Shown one piece after another: positions 8,606 through 17,085 of a DNA stretch of 64,000 nucleotides. A program made the position numbers and the translations under genes. The DNA lies in the NCBI GenBank assembly GCA_029001845.1, contig JAREWP010000077.1, positions 1 through 64,000 on the forward strand, given 5' to 3'. The number at the start of each line of letters is the position of its first letter. The first letter of the stretch is position 1. Origin of the DNA: Candidatus Magnetocorallium paracelense (GTDB taxonomy: Bacteria; Nitrospirota; Thermodesulfovibrionia; Thermodesulfovibrionales; Magnetobacteriaceae). The notes beneath the pieces were generated by a model that saw nothing but the letters and a program-made list of their open reading frames with translations, had not been told where the DNA came from and did no database searches.

Positions 8606-9230
8606 CGATGAGAAGATAAATTACGGACAACTGATTATTAACGGCATATTTAAGGAAAACACCATCTTCAGGCTTGTAATCAGTCTTTGTCCCGCAATTG
8701 CAGTCACCAGCAATGTGAGAAACGGTTTTCTCCTGGGAGTTGCCGTTGTATTTGTTCAGGTAATGGTTAACTCAACAGTCTCTCTTTTAAGAAATTTTAT
8801 CCACCCAAGGATTAGAATTCCCATATTTATGCTTGTCATTTCAGGATGGGTAACGGTTGTGGATATGCTTATGGCGGCCTTTGCCAGGGGAGCATACAAA
8901 GAGATAGGTCTTTACATTCAGATAATCGTTGCTTTTGCATCGATCCTTGCAAGGGCTGAGGTCTTTGCCAGCAAAAACAGGATAATACCCTCATTTTTTG
9001 ACGGACTGGGATCTAGTCTCGGATTTTTAGTGGCCCTCGTAACAATCAGCTTTTTCAGAGAGCTTCTGGGCAAGGGTTCTCTTTGCGGAATCTCCATACT
9101 CGATGCAAAGCCAATGCTTATTATGATCCTTCCTGCCGGCGGCTTCCTGGTGACAGGATTACTTATGGGATTCTTTAACTGGATAGACATGAGGTTCTAC
9201 GGAGGTAAGGGCGCAGGAGGCGCAGGATAA
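8586..9230 (+). CDS. rnfE: Rnf complex subunit E, lacking one conserved cysteine
   Basis: 214-residue membrane subunit of the NqrD/RnfE family with about six helices. The first cluster motif SLCPAIAVTSNVRNG is intact. The usual second motif of the family is NC(A/I)xLGRAEAFASKN; here it reads AFASILARAEVFASKN, so the Asn-Cys pair is Phe-Ala. In Rnf/Nqr complexes the four cysteines of subunits A and E hold a 2Fe-2S or Fe centre in the membrane, so one ligand seems absent. A GSLCG at about residue 160 provides a different Cys. The start overlaps the end of rnfG and follows GGAAGGAGG, which supports the ATG at 8586. Confidence 0.92.
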   Translation: MEHHHTNDEKINYGQLIINGIFKENTIFRLVISLCPAIAVTSNVRNGFLLGVAVVFVQVMVNSTVSLLRNFIHPRIRIPIFMLVISGWVTVVDMLMAAFARGAYKEIGLYIQIIVAFASILARAEVFASKNRIIPSFFDGLGSSLGFLVALVTISFFRELLGKGSLCGISILDAKPMLIMILPAGGFLVTGLLMGFFNWIDMRFYGGKGAGGAG

Positions 9231-9327
9231 CGGGCTTTGGTGTTTTTGGTCAATTACCGGATTCATTAATTTAACATTCCCAATTGAATGTTATAGATTA
9301 ATTTACAATAAAAACAGGAGAAAGACA

Positions 9328-9921
9328 ATGGACAGCGAATTTACGAAATTATTCGAGCTTTTTATAGCCGCTTCGGTGATAAACAATTTTGTCTTTACCC
9401 GCTTTCTGGGACTATGCATCTTTTTCGGAGTTTCAAAGAAGATGGAAACAGCCATCGGCATGAGTATAACCTTTACTGCCGTTATGGTAGTCTCGGCGGC
9501 GCTGAGCTGGCTGGTTTTTAATTATATAATGATTCCGCTGGAAATAACGTTCCTGAAAATCGTTATCTTCATAGGTATTGTGGCCGCCTTTGTTCAGGCC
9601 TCTGATACGGTCATGAGAAAAGTAAGTCCGGGACTTTATTATAAACTGGGCGTGTATCTGGCTTTGATATCCACAAACTGTATCATCATAGCAGTTCCTC
9701 TTATAAACGCAGGAGAAAAATACAATTTTATAGAAAGTCTCACATTCGGTGTCGGATCGGGTATAGGATTCGCTCTGGCTTTGATAATTATGGCAAGTAT
9801 CCGGGAAAAGCTTGAGTTGGCGGACGTGCCGAGACCTTTTAGGGGAATGCCCATCGCATGGGTAACAACAGCCCTTATAGCCTTGGCTTTTACAGGCTTT
9901 TCAGGATTAATAACTCTATAG
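9328..9921 (+). CDS. rnfA: Rnf complex subunit A
   Basis: 197 residues with six predicted membrane helices, NqrE/RnfA family. NNFVFTRFLGLCIFFGVSKK (Cys near 27) and ISTNCIIIAVPLIN (Cys near 116) carry both conserved cysteines that ligate the intramembrane iron-sulfur centre with RnfE. The 97-base gap after rnfE holds no gene; AACAGGAG precedes the start. The A/E pair forms the inverted-topology electron conduit and, with RnfD, the ion path. Confidence 0.94.
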   Translation: MDSEFTKLFELFIAASVINNFVFTRFLGLCIFFGVSKKMETAIGMSITFTAVMVVSAALSWLVFNYIMIPLEITFLKIVIFIGIVAAFVQASDTVMRKVSPGLYYKLGVYLALISTNCIIIAVPLINAGEKYNFIESLTFGVGSGIGFALALIIMASIREKLELADVPRPFRGMPIAWVTTALIALAFTGFSGLITL

Positions 9922-9983
9922 TTACAGTCACTTAGGGTCATCACAACCTATTTCTGACCTGACCCTTAATCCGGAGAATAAAA

Positions 9984-11162
9984 ATGGAAGCAGCAAGATT
10001 CATCAGTGACATTATTCAGATAGTAAGCGCCATAGACTGGTCTAATATAATATCTGATATTCCTCTTCCCAAAGCAGGCGTCGGAGGGGGTATTGACGCC
10101 AAAGAGAGTGTTGATATCATTGCCACCATTAAATATACATTTATTTTTGTATTCGGCGTCGGCGCTCTGTTCGGAATGGGACTTGCCTTTGCAGCAAAAA
10201 AATTCTCCGTTAAAAAAGACCCGAGAGTAGAACAGGTAGTCAGCGTGCTGGCCAGCGCTCACTGTGGCGCATGCGGATACCCGGGATGCGAACAGTATGC
10301 GGAAGCAGTTGTCACCGATCCTGCCGTTTCGCCAAATCTTTGTACTCCCGGGGGCGACAAAGCCGCTGAAATGGTAGCTCTGATTACAGGGAAAAAAGCA
10401 GAGGCCAGAGAGCCTCTCTTTTCACGGATTATGTGCCAGGGCGACTGGAAAAAGAGCGTAAAAAGATTTAAATATGAAGGCGTGCAGGATTGCAGAGCTT
10501 CAGTATTGGCCGGAGGTGGAGATAAAGCCTGTATATACGGTTGTCTTGGATTCGGTACATGCATGAAGGCCTGTCCCTTTGACGCCATTTATATGAATGA
10601 AGAAAACCTGCCTGTTGTCGATATTGTAAAATGCACGGGTTGCGCTGTTTGCGAGCAAGTTTGTCCGAAAAAAGTGATAGAAATCATACCTGCCGGAAAA
10701 GCCGTGCTTGTTGCCTGTCATTCCAAGGATAAAGGTGCTGATACGAGAAAGAGCTGCCAAATCGGATGTATAGCATGCGGAATGTGCATTAAGATATGTC
10801 CCTTTGAAGCGCCTTACATCGATAACAACTCGGCAGTAATCGATTTAAAAAAATGCAGAGTATGCGGTCTCTGCGTACGTAAATGCCCTACCAAAGCGAT
10901 TGTGGATTTTATACCTGACAGACCAAAGGCCTTTGTCATTGAGGATAAGTGCATAGGTTGTAATATGTGTATGAAAGTGTGTCCCGTTAATGCAGCAGAA
11001 GGAGAATTGAAAAAGAAGCATACAATAGATAAATCGAAATGCATAGGCTGCGGTATTTGCACAGCCCGGTGTCCGAAGCAGGCTATTGACGGTACATTTA
11101 ACGCTCTTGAGGTATTTGCAAAAGCCGAAGAGAAGCAGGCTGCGAAGAAAGCGGCAGCCTGA
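9984..11162 (+). CDS. rnfB: Rnf complex subunit B with extended ferredoxin region
   Basis: 392 residues, longer than the proteobacterial form of about 190 residues and than many clostridial forms. A membrane helix lies near 50-72, then the special Fe-S motif HCGACGYPGCEQYAEAV, then a train of 4Fe-4S motifs: CLGFGTCMKACP, CTGCAVCEQVCP, CIACGMCIKICP, CRVCGLCVRKCP, CIGCNMCMKVCP and CIGCGICTARCP. That makes about seven cluster-binding groups, six in the ferredoxin part. This is the ferredoxin-side entry subunit of Rnf. The Lys/Ala-rich tail (EEKQAAKKAAA) is typical of the long forms. GGAGAATAAAA precedes the ATG. Confidence 0.94.
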   Translation: MEAARFISDIIQIVSAIDWSNIISDIPLPKAGVGGGIDAKESVDIIATIKYTFIFVFGVGALFGMGLAFAAKKFSVKKDPRVEQVVSVLASAHCGACGYPGCEQYAEAVVTDPAVSPNLCTPGGDKAAEMVALITGKKAEAREPLFSRIMCQGDWKKSVKRFKYEGVQDCRASVLAGGGDKACIYGCLGFGTCMKACPFDAIYMNEENLPVVDIVKCTGCAVCEQVCPKKVIEIIPAGKAVLVACHSKDKGADTRKSCQIGCIACGMCIKICPFEAPYIDNNSAVIDLKKCRVCGLCVRKCPTKAIVDFIPDRPKAFVIEDKCIGCNMCMKVCPVNAAEGELKKKHTIDKSKCIGCGICTARCPKQAIDGTFNALEVFAKAEEKQAAKKAAA

Positions 11163-11480
11163 TTTTTTCATTGATATATACTGTCTAAATAGTATATAAT
11201 TCCCTCTGACAGCACACTCCGACTATAATTGTCCCTCTGTCGGGTAGTTTCAATCTTTAAAACCTCTGATTCACAAAACAATATAACGAATTAAAGGGAG
11301 AAGGCGCCACCTGTCCCTGTTAAATCTGAATATCCTGTTTCATTCCACATTCTCGGATACTACCCTCTTTAGTCAAAGAGTCTGTGATCCCTTGGTAAAG
11401 GCAGTAAAGGCGCCTAAATTGAAAATTACAATTCATGTTTTTGCGCTGTAACTTTAAATTTCTCGGGAGGAAATAATAGA
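11163..11480 (+). other. 318-base leader region before nrdJ
   Basis: No gene. GGGTAGTTTC near 11240 can pair with GATACTACCC near 11355 (one mismatch), and GGCGCC occurs twice (about 11302 and 11407), so the stretch may fold into a long-range stem enclosing about 100 bases. No cobalamin box or NrdR box could be recognised. GGGAGG before 11481 is the ribosome site. Confidence 0.35.
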
Positions 11481-13724
11481 ATGAGAACGATAGACAAAAT
11501 AAATCTCATGCCGAATTCGGTCAAGGTCCTTGAAAAACGTTATCTTAAAAAGGACGAACAGGGAAAAGTCATTGAAACGCCACACGACCTTTTTACGAGG
11601 ATTTCAAAGAGCATTGCTGCTGCGGATATGAACTACGGTAAGAGCCTGTCTGAGGTGGAGAGCCTTGAAAACGATTTCTACAACCTTATAACTTCTCTGG
11701 ATTTCCTTCCCAACAGCCCGACAATAATGAACGCAGGCAGAAGACTGGGGCAATTAAGCGCTTGCTTTGTTTTACCTGTCGAGGACTCAATGGAAAGTAT
11801 TTTTGAAGCTGTTAAAAACGCCGCTCTTATTCATAAATCAGGCGGCGGTACAGGATTCAGCTTCTCCAGGCTGAGGCCGGGCAGCGATATTGTCGGTTCC
11901 ACAAAGGGCATATCCTCAGGGCCGATATCATTTATGACTGTTTTTGACACGGCAACGGAAGCGGTCAAACAGGGTGGAACCAGAAGGGGCGCAAATATGG
12001 CGATCCTGAGAATCGATCATCCCGATATACTTCACTTCATAAAATGTAAGGACAACAACGAGAAACTTAATAATTTTAATATCTCAGTCGCCCTTACCGA
12101 ACATTTCATGTCTGCAGTCGAACATGACGAAGACTATGAACTGATTAATCCCAGAAGCGGTAAAGTGATTAAAAGACTTTCCGCAAGATATGTTTATAAT
12201 TTAATAGTCGATCAGGCATGGAGTAACGGAGAACCGGGAATCGTGTTTCTCGACAGAATAAACGAATCCAACCCGACTCCTCACATAGGAGAAGTCGAAT
12301 CCACCAATCCCTGTGGAGAACAACCTCTCCTTCCTTACGAATCATGCAATCTCGGTTCTATAAACCTTTCCAGAATGGTGAAAGAGTCGAAAGACTCAGG
12401 AACCTTAGATATAGACTGGGACAGGCTGAGAAGCACTACCCGGAAGGCTGTTCATTTTTTGGATAATGTCATAGATGTCAACAGATATCCCCTGGAAACG
12501 ATCAGGGATATGACCAGAGCCAACAGAAAGATAGGTCTCGGTGTGATGGGATGGGCGGATATGCTTATCCGTATCGGTGTTCCTTATAACTCGGAGAGAG
12601 CCCTGCAATATGCAGAAGATGTGATGGGTTTCATACAGGCAGAGGGCAGAAACGCCTCTGAATTCCTTGCCGAAGAGAGAGGCGCCTTTCCAAATTATAA
12701 ATCCAGTATCTATGACGGCAAAAGAAGATTAAGAAACGCTACGATTACAACAATCGCTCCCACAGGCAGTCTTTCCATTATTGCTTCCTGTTCATCGGGC
12801 ATAGAACCGATTTTCGCTGTCTCCTATATAAAAACCGTTATGGAAGGAACAAAGCTGATAGAGGTAAATCCCTATTTTGAAAGGGCTGCAAAATCGAGAG
12901 GAATTTTTACAAGAGAGCTGATGGAACGGATTTCCGAATCCTCCTCTATAAAGGGATTTAAAGAGATCCCCGACGATTTGAAGGACATTTTCGTCACAGC
13001 CCACGATATAACTCCCGACGATCACATCAGAATGCAGGCCGCCTTTCAAAAACATGTGGATAATGCTGTATCCAAGACCGTCAATTTTCCAAGAACGGCG
13101 ACTACCGAAGATGTGGCGAAAGTATATAATCTTGCCTATAAGCTTGGATGTAAGGGTGTAACGGTGTACAGAGACGGGTCCAGAGACGAGCAGGTGCTGT
13201 CCGTAAAAACCGACGACAAGTCGTCCGGGACAATTCAGCTTCAGGACGGACATAAAAAGATAACACCCCGGGACAGACCGGATTTAATAAAAGGAACAAC
13301 CCAGGTAATGGGAACCGGTTGCGGTCCGCTCTATGTTACTGTGAATGAAGATGAAAACGGCCAGCCCTTCGAGGTTTTCAACCATATCGGAAAGGCCGGA
13401 GGATGTGCTGCAAGCCAGTCTGAGGCGATAGGAAGACTGGTGTCTCTCGCTCTGAGATCCAATCTGGCCCCTGAAGAAATCGTGAAACAGCTAAAGGGCA
13501 TTTCCTGTCACCAGCCTGCCTGGGCGAACGGCGGAAAGATACTCTCCTGCGCAGATGCTATCGCCAAAGCAGTAGAGCAGTACGGCGCCGGAAATAAAGG
13601 CGGTAATGGCAAGATGAAAAATGAAATCATGAGGATGGGCGCCTGCCCGGAATGCGGAGGCGCTGTCGAACATGAAGGCGGTTGCGCAGTATGCCACAAC
13701 TGCGGCTTTACTAAGTGCGGGTAA
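11481..13724 (+). CDS. nrdJ: Adenosylcobalamin-dependent (class II) ribonucleotide reductase
   Basis: 747 residues. An N-terminal cap leads into the ten-stranded barrel: LSACFVLPVEDSMESIF with the redox Cys, KSGGGTGFSFSRLRPGSD, GGTRRGANMAIL, the finger-loop NPCGEQPLLPYESCNLGSIN containing the thiyl-radical Cys and catalytic Glu, and IAPTGSLSIIASCSSGIEP. The C-terminus has a zinc ribbon CPECGGAVEHEGGC..CHNCG. It reduces ribonucleotides with B12 and needs no oxygen or radical-activating partner, which suits an anaerobe. GGGAGG precedes the ATG. A strong terminator follows, so it is probably transcribed alone. Confidence 0.95.
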   Translation: MRTIDKINLMPNSVKVLEKRYLKKDEQGKVIETPHDLFTRISKSIAAADMNYGKSLSEVESLENDFYNLITSLDFLPNSPTIMNAGRRLGQLSACFVLPVEDSMESIFEAVKNAALIHKSGGGTGFSFSRLRPGSDIVGSTKGISSGPISFMTVFDTATEAVKQGGTRRGANMAILRIDHPDILHFIKCKDNNEKLNNFNISVALTEHFMSAVEHDEDYELINPRSGKVIKRLSARYVYNLIVDQAWSNGEPGIVFLDRINESNPTPHIGEVESTNPCGEQPLLPYESCNLGSINLSRMVKESKDSGTLDIDWDRLRSTTRKAVHFLDNVIDVNRYPLETIRDMTRANRKIGLGVMGWADMLIRIGVPYNSERALQYAEDVMGFIQAEGRNASEFLAEERGAFPNYKSSIYDGKRRLRNATITTIAPTGSLSIIASCSSGIEPIFAVSYIKTVMEGTKLIEVNPYFERAAKSRGIFTRELMERISESSSIKGFKEIPDDLKDIFVTAHDITPDDHIRMQAAFQKHVDNAVSKTVNFPRTATTEDVAKVYNLAYKLGCKGVTVYRDGSRDEQVLSVKTDDKSSGTIQLQDGHKKITPRDRPDLIKGTTQVMGTGCGPLYVTVNEDENGQPFEVFNHIGKAGGCAASQSEAIGRLVSLALRSNLAPEEIVKQLKGISCHQPAWANGGKILSCADAIAKAVEQYGAGNKGGNGKMKNEIMRMGACPECGGAVEHEGGCAVCHNCGFTKCG

Positions 13725-13794
13725 AAAAACGTCAAAACAAACAACCATCTTAACCTTTCTCCAATGCAACTGTATGCCTGCCGGAATAATCTTT

Positions 13795-13843
13795 AGATGA
13801 ATTTCGAATTCCTAAATTAAGAATTCGAAATTCATCTTTTTTT
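13795..13843 (+). terminator. Rho-independent terminator after nrdJ
   Basis: A perfect 17-base stem (AGATGAATTTCGAATTC against GAATTCGAAATTCATCT) with a 9-base loop CTAAATTAA, followed by a run of seven T. It lies 70 bases after the nrdJ stop. Confidence 0.85.
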
Positions 13844-13917
13844 CTATAGTTTTCCTTTGAACCGTCCGATATAATATCTAAATTACAGAACTATGAGACA
13901 CAAGGAGGTGTGACATA

Positions 13918-14703
13918 GTGAATATACAAACTTTATTCAACGACAACCAGTTTATGGGTCTCCAACATTATCACATGGATGTGAGGGAGACAAGGTCAGC
14001 GGAAATTGCCTTTCAGACTCACGAGGGTGACGTAGTCAACCTCTCTTTCAGCAGCAGCAACTCTATTGCCGGCGACGTTTACAAACAAAGTGTCGGTAAT
14101 GAAGGTACTTACCAGGGATTCTCTCTCGTAGCAAGAGCGGCCTCAAAATACTCATTGTCAATCAATGGGGAATTGAACGAAGAGGAGCTTGCAGCTATCG
14201 AAAAATTCGCCTCAAAGATTACACCTATCGCTCGAGAATTCTTTTCAAGCGAAGAGGCTCGGGGAGGCGATTTAGCCAACTCCATGATTGAATCTCACAG
14301 TGCAATTCAGGAAGCAAGCGTCAAGCTTGAGCAGACGATCAAGCAGACTTTCTCCAAGAGCACGAACCAAAGTCAGAGCCACAGGCCTGACAACGGCTCT
14401 CAGGAAGGAGATGCAACAGGTCAGCCCGAGATACGCAACACAGGCGCCCTGATCAATTCCGTAGTGGATACTGTCTTTATGAACGAGGTTTCCAAAACCA
14501 AAGAAGTAGATGTTACTCGAACTACTTTAAGGGAATTGTTGGAAACTTTTCATGAGATGATTGGTGAGATACTGGTTGCAAACAGAGAAAGAGAGAATGT
14601 CGCCGTAGTCCCGGAGACATCCGCCGAAAAGTCTGACAATGAGTCTGCCCGAGATTCTGACAAAGAGTCTGAAGGTAACGTAAACACCACTGTTGAGGAA
14701 TAG
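13918..14703 (+). CDS. Conserved-looking protein of unknown function
   Basis: 261 residues starting at GTG after an ideal AAGGAGGTG site. The N-terminal 65 residues look like beta strands (ETRSAEIAFQTHEGDVVNLSFS). A segment FSLSINGELNEEELAAIEKF-like (actual SLSINGELNEEELAAIEKFA) and a helical middle follow, resembling proteins annotated only by DUF numbers in anaerobes. The tail is low-complexity and acidic (SDNESARDSDKESEGN). No signal peptide and no membrane segment. It sits alone between the nrdJ terminator and a MITE remnant. Real gene, function unknown. Confidence 0.7.
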   Translation: MNIQTLFNDNQFMGLQHYHMDVRETRSAEIAFQTHEGDVVNLSFSSSNSIAGDVYKQSVGNEGTYQGFSLVARAASKYSLSINGELNEEELAAIEKFASKITPIAREFFSSEEARGGDLANSMIESHSAIQEASVKLEQTIKQTFSKSTNQSQSHRPDNGSQEGDATGQPEIRNTGALINSVVDTVFMNEVSKTKEVDVTRTTLRELLETFHEMIGEILVANRERENVAVVPETSAEKSDNESARDSDKESEGNVNTTVEE

Positions 14704-14974
14704 ACCTTAACATGGATTTTGAGATTTACGGCACTTGTTCTCTTTCAACATTAACGCTGTCATTGTGCGAAAGCGCAGGTTGAAAAGCTTTACAAAAAAT
14801 CTTCGCTTTCGCTTAAATGACTTTTAACCATTCACAACGATCGGAGCCCGACACATCGATTCTTCCTTCCGAATGCTCACTCATTTCCTAAATGAGCTAA
14901 ACGGCGGCTATGGAAAAACCATACCGATTCGTCCGGTGTTTAACGTCACTTTATCAAAAGACTAATAACATCCG

Positions 14975-15028
14975 TCATAAGTGATTGATTTTTGCAGCTG
15001 AATCCTGATCTAATCGTTACTTTTATGT
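14975..15028. repeat. Decayed right end of the 5134-5315 MITE family
   Basis: CATAAGTGATTGATTTT, then GAATCC.GATCTAAT.GT.ACTTTTA, follows the right part of the 5134-5315 element (CATAAGTGATTGATTTTACA, GAATCCCGATCTAATTGTCA). The left end is missing. The preceding 14704-14974 stretch shows a few small inverted repeats (GTGCGAAAGCGCA) and no gene. Confidence 0.6.
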
Positions 15029-15123
15029 ATAATAATAAAGAGAATATTAACGGAATGTCGCAGATCAAGGAAGGTATTGAAACACTGAACGAAACGACCC
15101 GAATGCTAAGGAAAATTCTATAA
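15025..15123 (+). CDS. Possible 32-residue peptide upstream of the radical SAM gene
   Basis: ATG to TAA, 32 codons: MYNNKENINGMSQIKEGIET, then LNETTRMLRKIL; it ends two bases before the next gene. It has no Cys and no ribosome site, and its first codons lie on the MITE remnant. Tight coupling to a radical SAM gene is the only reason to list it. It may be a remnant of the 5' end of a longer gene, or simply leader sequence. Confidence 0.25.
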   Translation: MYNNKENINGMSQIKEGIETLNETTRMLRKIL

Positions 15124-15125
15124 AT

Positions 15126-16547
15126 ATGAAAAGACCGCGCAATATTGACAATTTCTTCGATTTTTCAAAGGGGAAGATTATGGTTAATCTTACTAACAGG
15201 TGTAATTTAAAATGCCTGATGTGTCTGGCGGCGGAAGAGGAACACACCTTTACTCTCTCCAGAGAAAAAGCCCTGGAAATTGCCGCTTTTGCAATAGAAA
15301 ACAGATTTCCAAGATTCGAAATATCGGGAGGAGAGAGCCTTATGCTCGATTATACAACGGAGTTGATCGAGGAACTGGCAGGGAAAACGGAGCACATACA
15401 GATAATCACAAATGGCGTCTTTTTAACCAATAATACGATAAACGCACTAAAAGATATTCCCGGCCTTCACGTAGTCGTTTCGATACATGGAGTTGGAACT
15501 ACCCATGACAATATTGTCGGGAAAAGCGGTTCATTTGAAAAAGCTGACAAAGCAGTCAGACAAATGGCGGACTTAAATATGCGATTTTCCATTAATTCCG
15601 TTATTCAGAAGAAAAACTACCGTCAGGTTTATAAAATATACGATTACTTCTCAGATTTACCCTATAACGGCCATTCTCTTACTCCTGTGGAGCCCTGGTT
15701 TGACAATCTTTTAATCCCCCATGAAGACACCGATTGGGTCTTGAATCAGCTCGGAAAAATAGAGAGGTCGTCAAAGGCGAAAAAAAAAAATTTGGTATGT
15801 CGTACAGAATCATTTTCAAAGTATCATGGCTGTACTTTTGCTGATAAAGAAAAAGAGAGAGAAAGACTTTTTTTACATCCCGGTTTTTTATGCTCAGTGC
15901 CCAGACACCTGATTGTCATAAACAATAATGGTGATGTTTTTCCCTGCTATCACCATAAATGGAAAGACTATAAAGTAAACCTTAATCTCGATAAAGGGCG
16001 TTCTATTGAAGACATCGTATATTCCGACAACTATAAAAATATGATAATGAGTGCTACAGGCCTCTTCGGATGCCTGGGCTGTAACACATACTGTTACACG
16101 TGGGACAAGGATTTTGACAGAAAAATCAATAATCCTGATCCCATAGATAAGACAATAACGGAGTTTGTCGAATATTCGAAAAGGGAAGTGAACTCACTGT
16201 GCGTCTCTATGCTCCCGGGCTACGAAGTATTGCGAAGGGGAGTGGAGAAAGCTTTTGGCGCGCAAATATTTATATGGGGAGCAGGTAAGGGTGGAATAAG
16301 GACATTTGATTTGCTGGCTGCCATAGGAAAGAGTGTTTTCGGTTTTATAGACAGCAATGAAAATGTATGGGGCGACAGATTAAGAGATGTTCCCGTCCTC
16401 TCGCCTGCTGTGCTAAACGAATATAAAGAAAAGGGCATCCCCCTTTTTGTTGTCATCGGCTCCGTTCATTCTGAGGAGATCGCTTCGACTCTGAAGGAAA
16501 GAGGATTCAGGGAGAGTATCGATTATTGCACAAATCCCTTAATCTGA
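15126..16547 (+). CDS. Radical SAM/SPASM protein with C-terminal Rossmann-like domain
   Basis: 473 residues. The radical SAM domain opens with VNLTNRCNLKCLMCLAAEE (CxxxCxxC at about 25-33), then ISGGESLM for SAM binding and IQIITNGVFL. A SPASM-type region carries auxiliary-cluster cysteines: FLCSVPRHLIVINNNGDVFP, CYHH, and CLGCNTYCYTWDKD. After about residue 370 a separate fold begins: IFIWGAGKGGIRTFDLL, VFGFIDSNENVWGDRL, PVLSPAVLNEYKEKGIP, LFVVIGS. This looks like the N-terminal nucleotide/sugar-binding half of PglD-like acyltransferases, or the C-terminal domain of some sugar methyltransferases. The fusion suggests modification of a sugar-nucleotide or peptide; the substrate is unknown. AAGGAAAA precedes the start. 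Confidence 0.85.
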   Translation: MKRPRNIDNFFDFSKGKIMVNLTNRCNLKCLMCLAAEEEHTFTLSREKALEIAAFAIENRFPRFEISGGESLMLDYTTELIEELAGKTEHIQIITNGVFLTNNTINALKDIPGLHVVVSIHGVGTTHDNIVGKSGSFEKADKAVRQMADLNMRFSINSVIQKKNYRQVYKIYDYFSDLPYNGHSLTPVEPWFDNLLIPHEDTDWVLNQLGKIERSSKAKKKNLVCRTESFSKYHGCTFADKEKERERLFLHPGFLCSVPRHLIVINNNGDVFPCYHHKWKDYKVNLNLDKGRSIEDIVYSDNYKNMIMSATGLFGCLGCNTYCYTWDKDFDRKINNPDPIDKTITEFVEYSKREVNSLCVSMLPGYEVLRRGVEKAFGAQIFIWGAGKGGIRTFDLLAAIGKSVFGFIDSNENVWGDRLRDVPVLSPAVLNEYKEKGIPLFVVIGSVHSEEIASTLKERGFRESIDYCTNPLI

Positions 16548-17085
16548 AAACAGCACTTGAAAAGAAGCAAACCTTTTACCGCTCATCTGCCAAATTTCAG
16601 AGCACCTGACCTTAAGGAAAATAATTTGATACCGATTCATCCAAAAATAAAATCATACAACACCGTCATTCCGGAGAAAACCGGAATCCACTTCACTGCA
16701 ACAAGGGACTGGTTCATGATTTGTTGTTCAAAAAACGCCTTGATTCCGGCTTTCGCTCGAATCCTACCATTATAAAAAAACAGCGACTTTAACTGAATAC
16801 TCACAATAATTTTACAACACCTGATTCCGGCGCTTTTAAGTCATTGTTTTATCTGTCAGATTTCTCCTGCGTGCAATCATAAAAATATAATTTTCTCTCT
16901 CAACATCATAAAAAAGAAAAAAATAACTATGCAAGTATTGAAATAAATAAAATATTTATGGCACTATATGCGCTGACAGAGGTAATTCAATAAAATAATA
17001 TGAATTTGTTAAAAATTATATCATTTTTGTAAAATAATTACCTTTAATATTTTACTTCACTAACTTTAATATTTTATTTCATTAC
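16548..17085. other. 538-base intergenic region with repeats
   Basis: No convincing gene. Positions 16666-16766 hold a dispersed type of repeat with GTCATTCCGGAGAAAACCGG and TTGATTCCGGCTTTCG arms. The rest is strongly A+T-rich. Just before the decarboxylase gene, two near-identical 22-base units follow each other (about 17039-17084, core CTTTAATATTTTA.TTCA), which could be operator half-sites or a slippage product. Confidence 0.5.

Noticed and set aside
11163-11480. Cobalamin riboswitch before nrdJ
   Set aside because: AAAGGGA and GCCACCTGTCCC look superficially like parts of it, but the B12-box core and the surrounding conserved segments are not present in order.
16557-16775. 72-codon frame in the gap before the decarboxylase
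   Set aside because: It is made of dispersed repeat sequence (TTCCGGAGAAAACCGG) and lacks a start signal.
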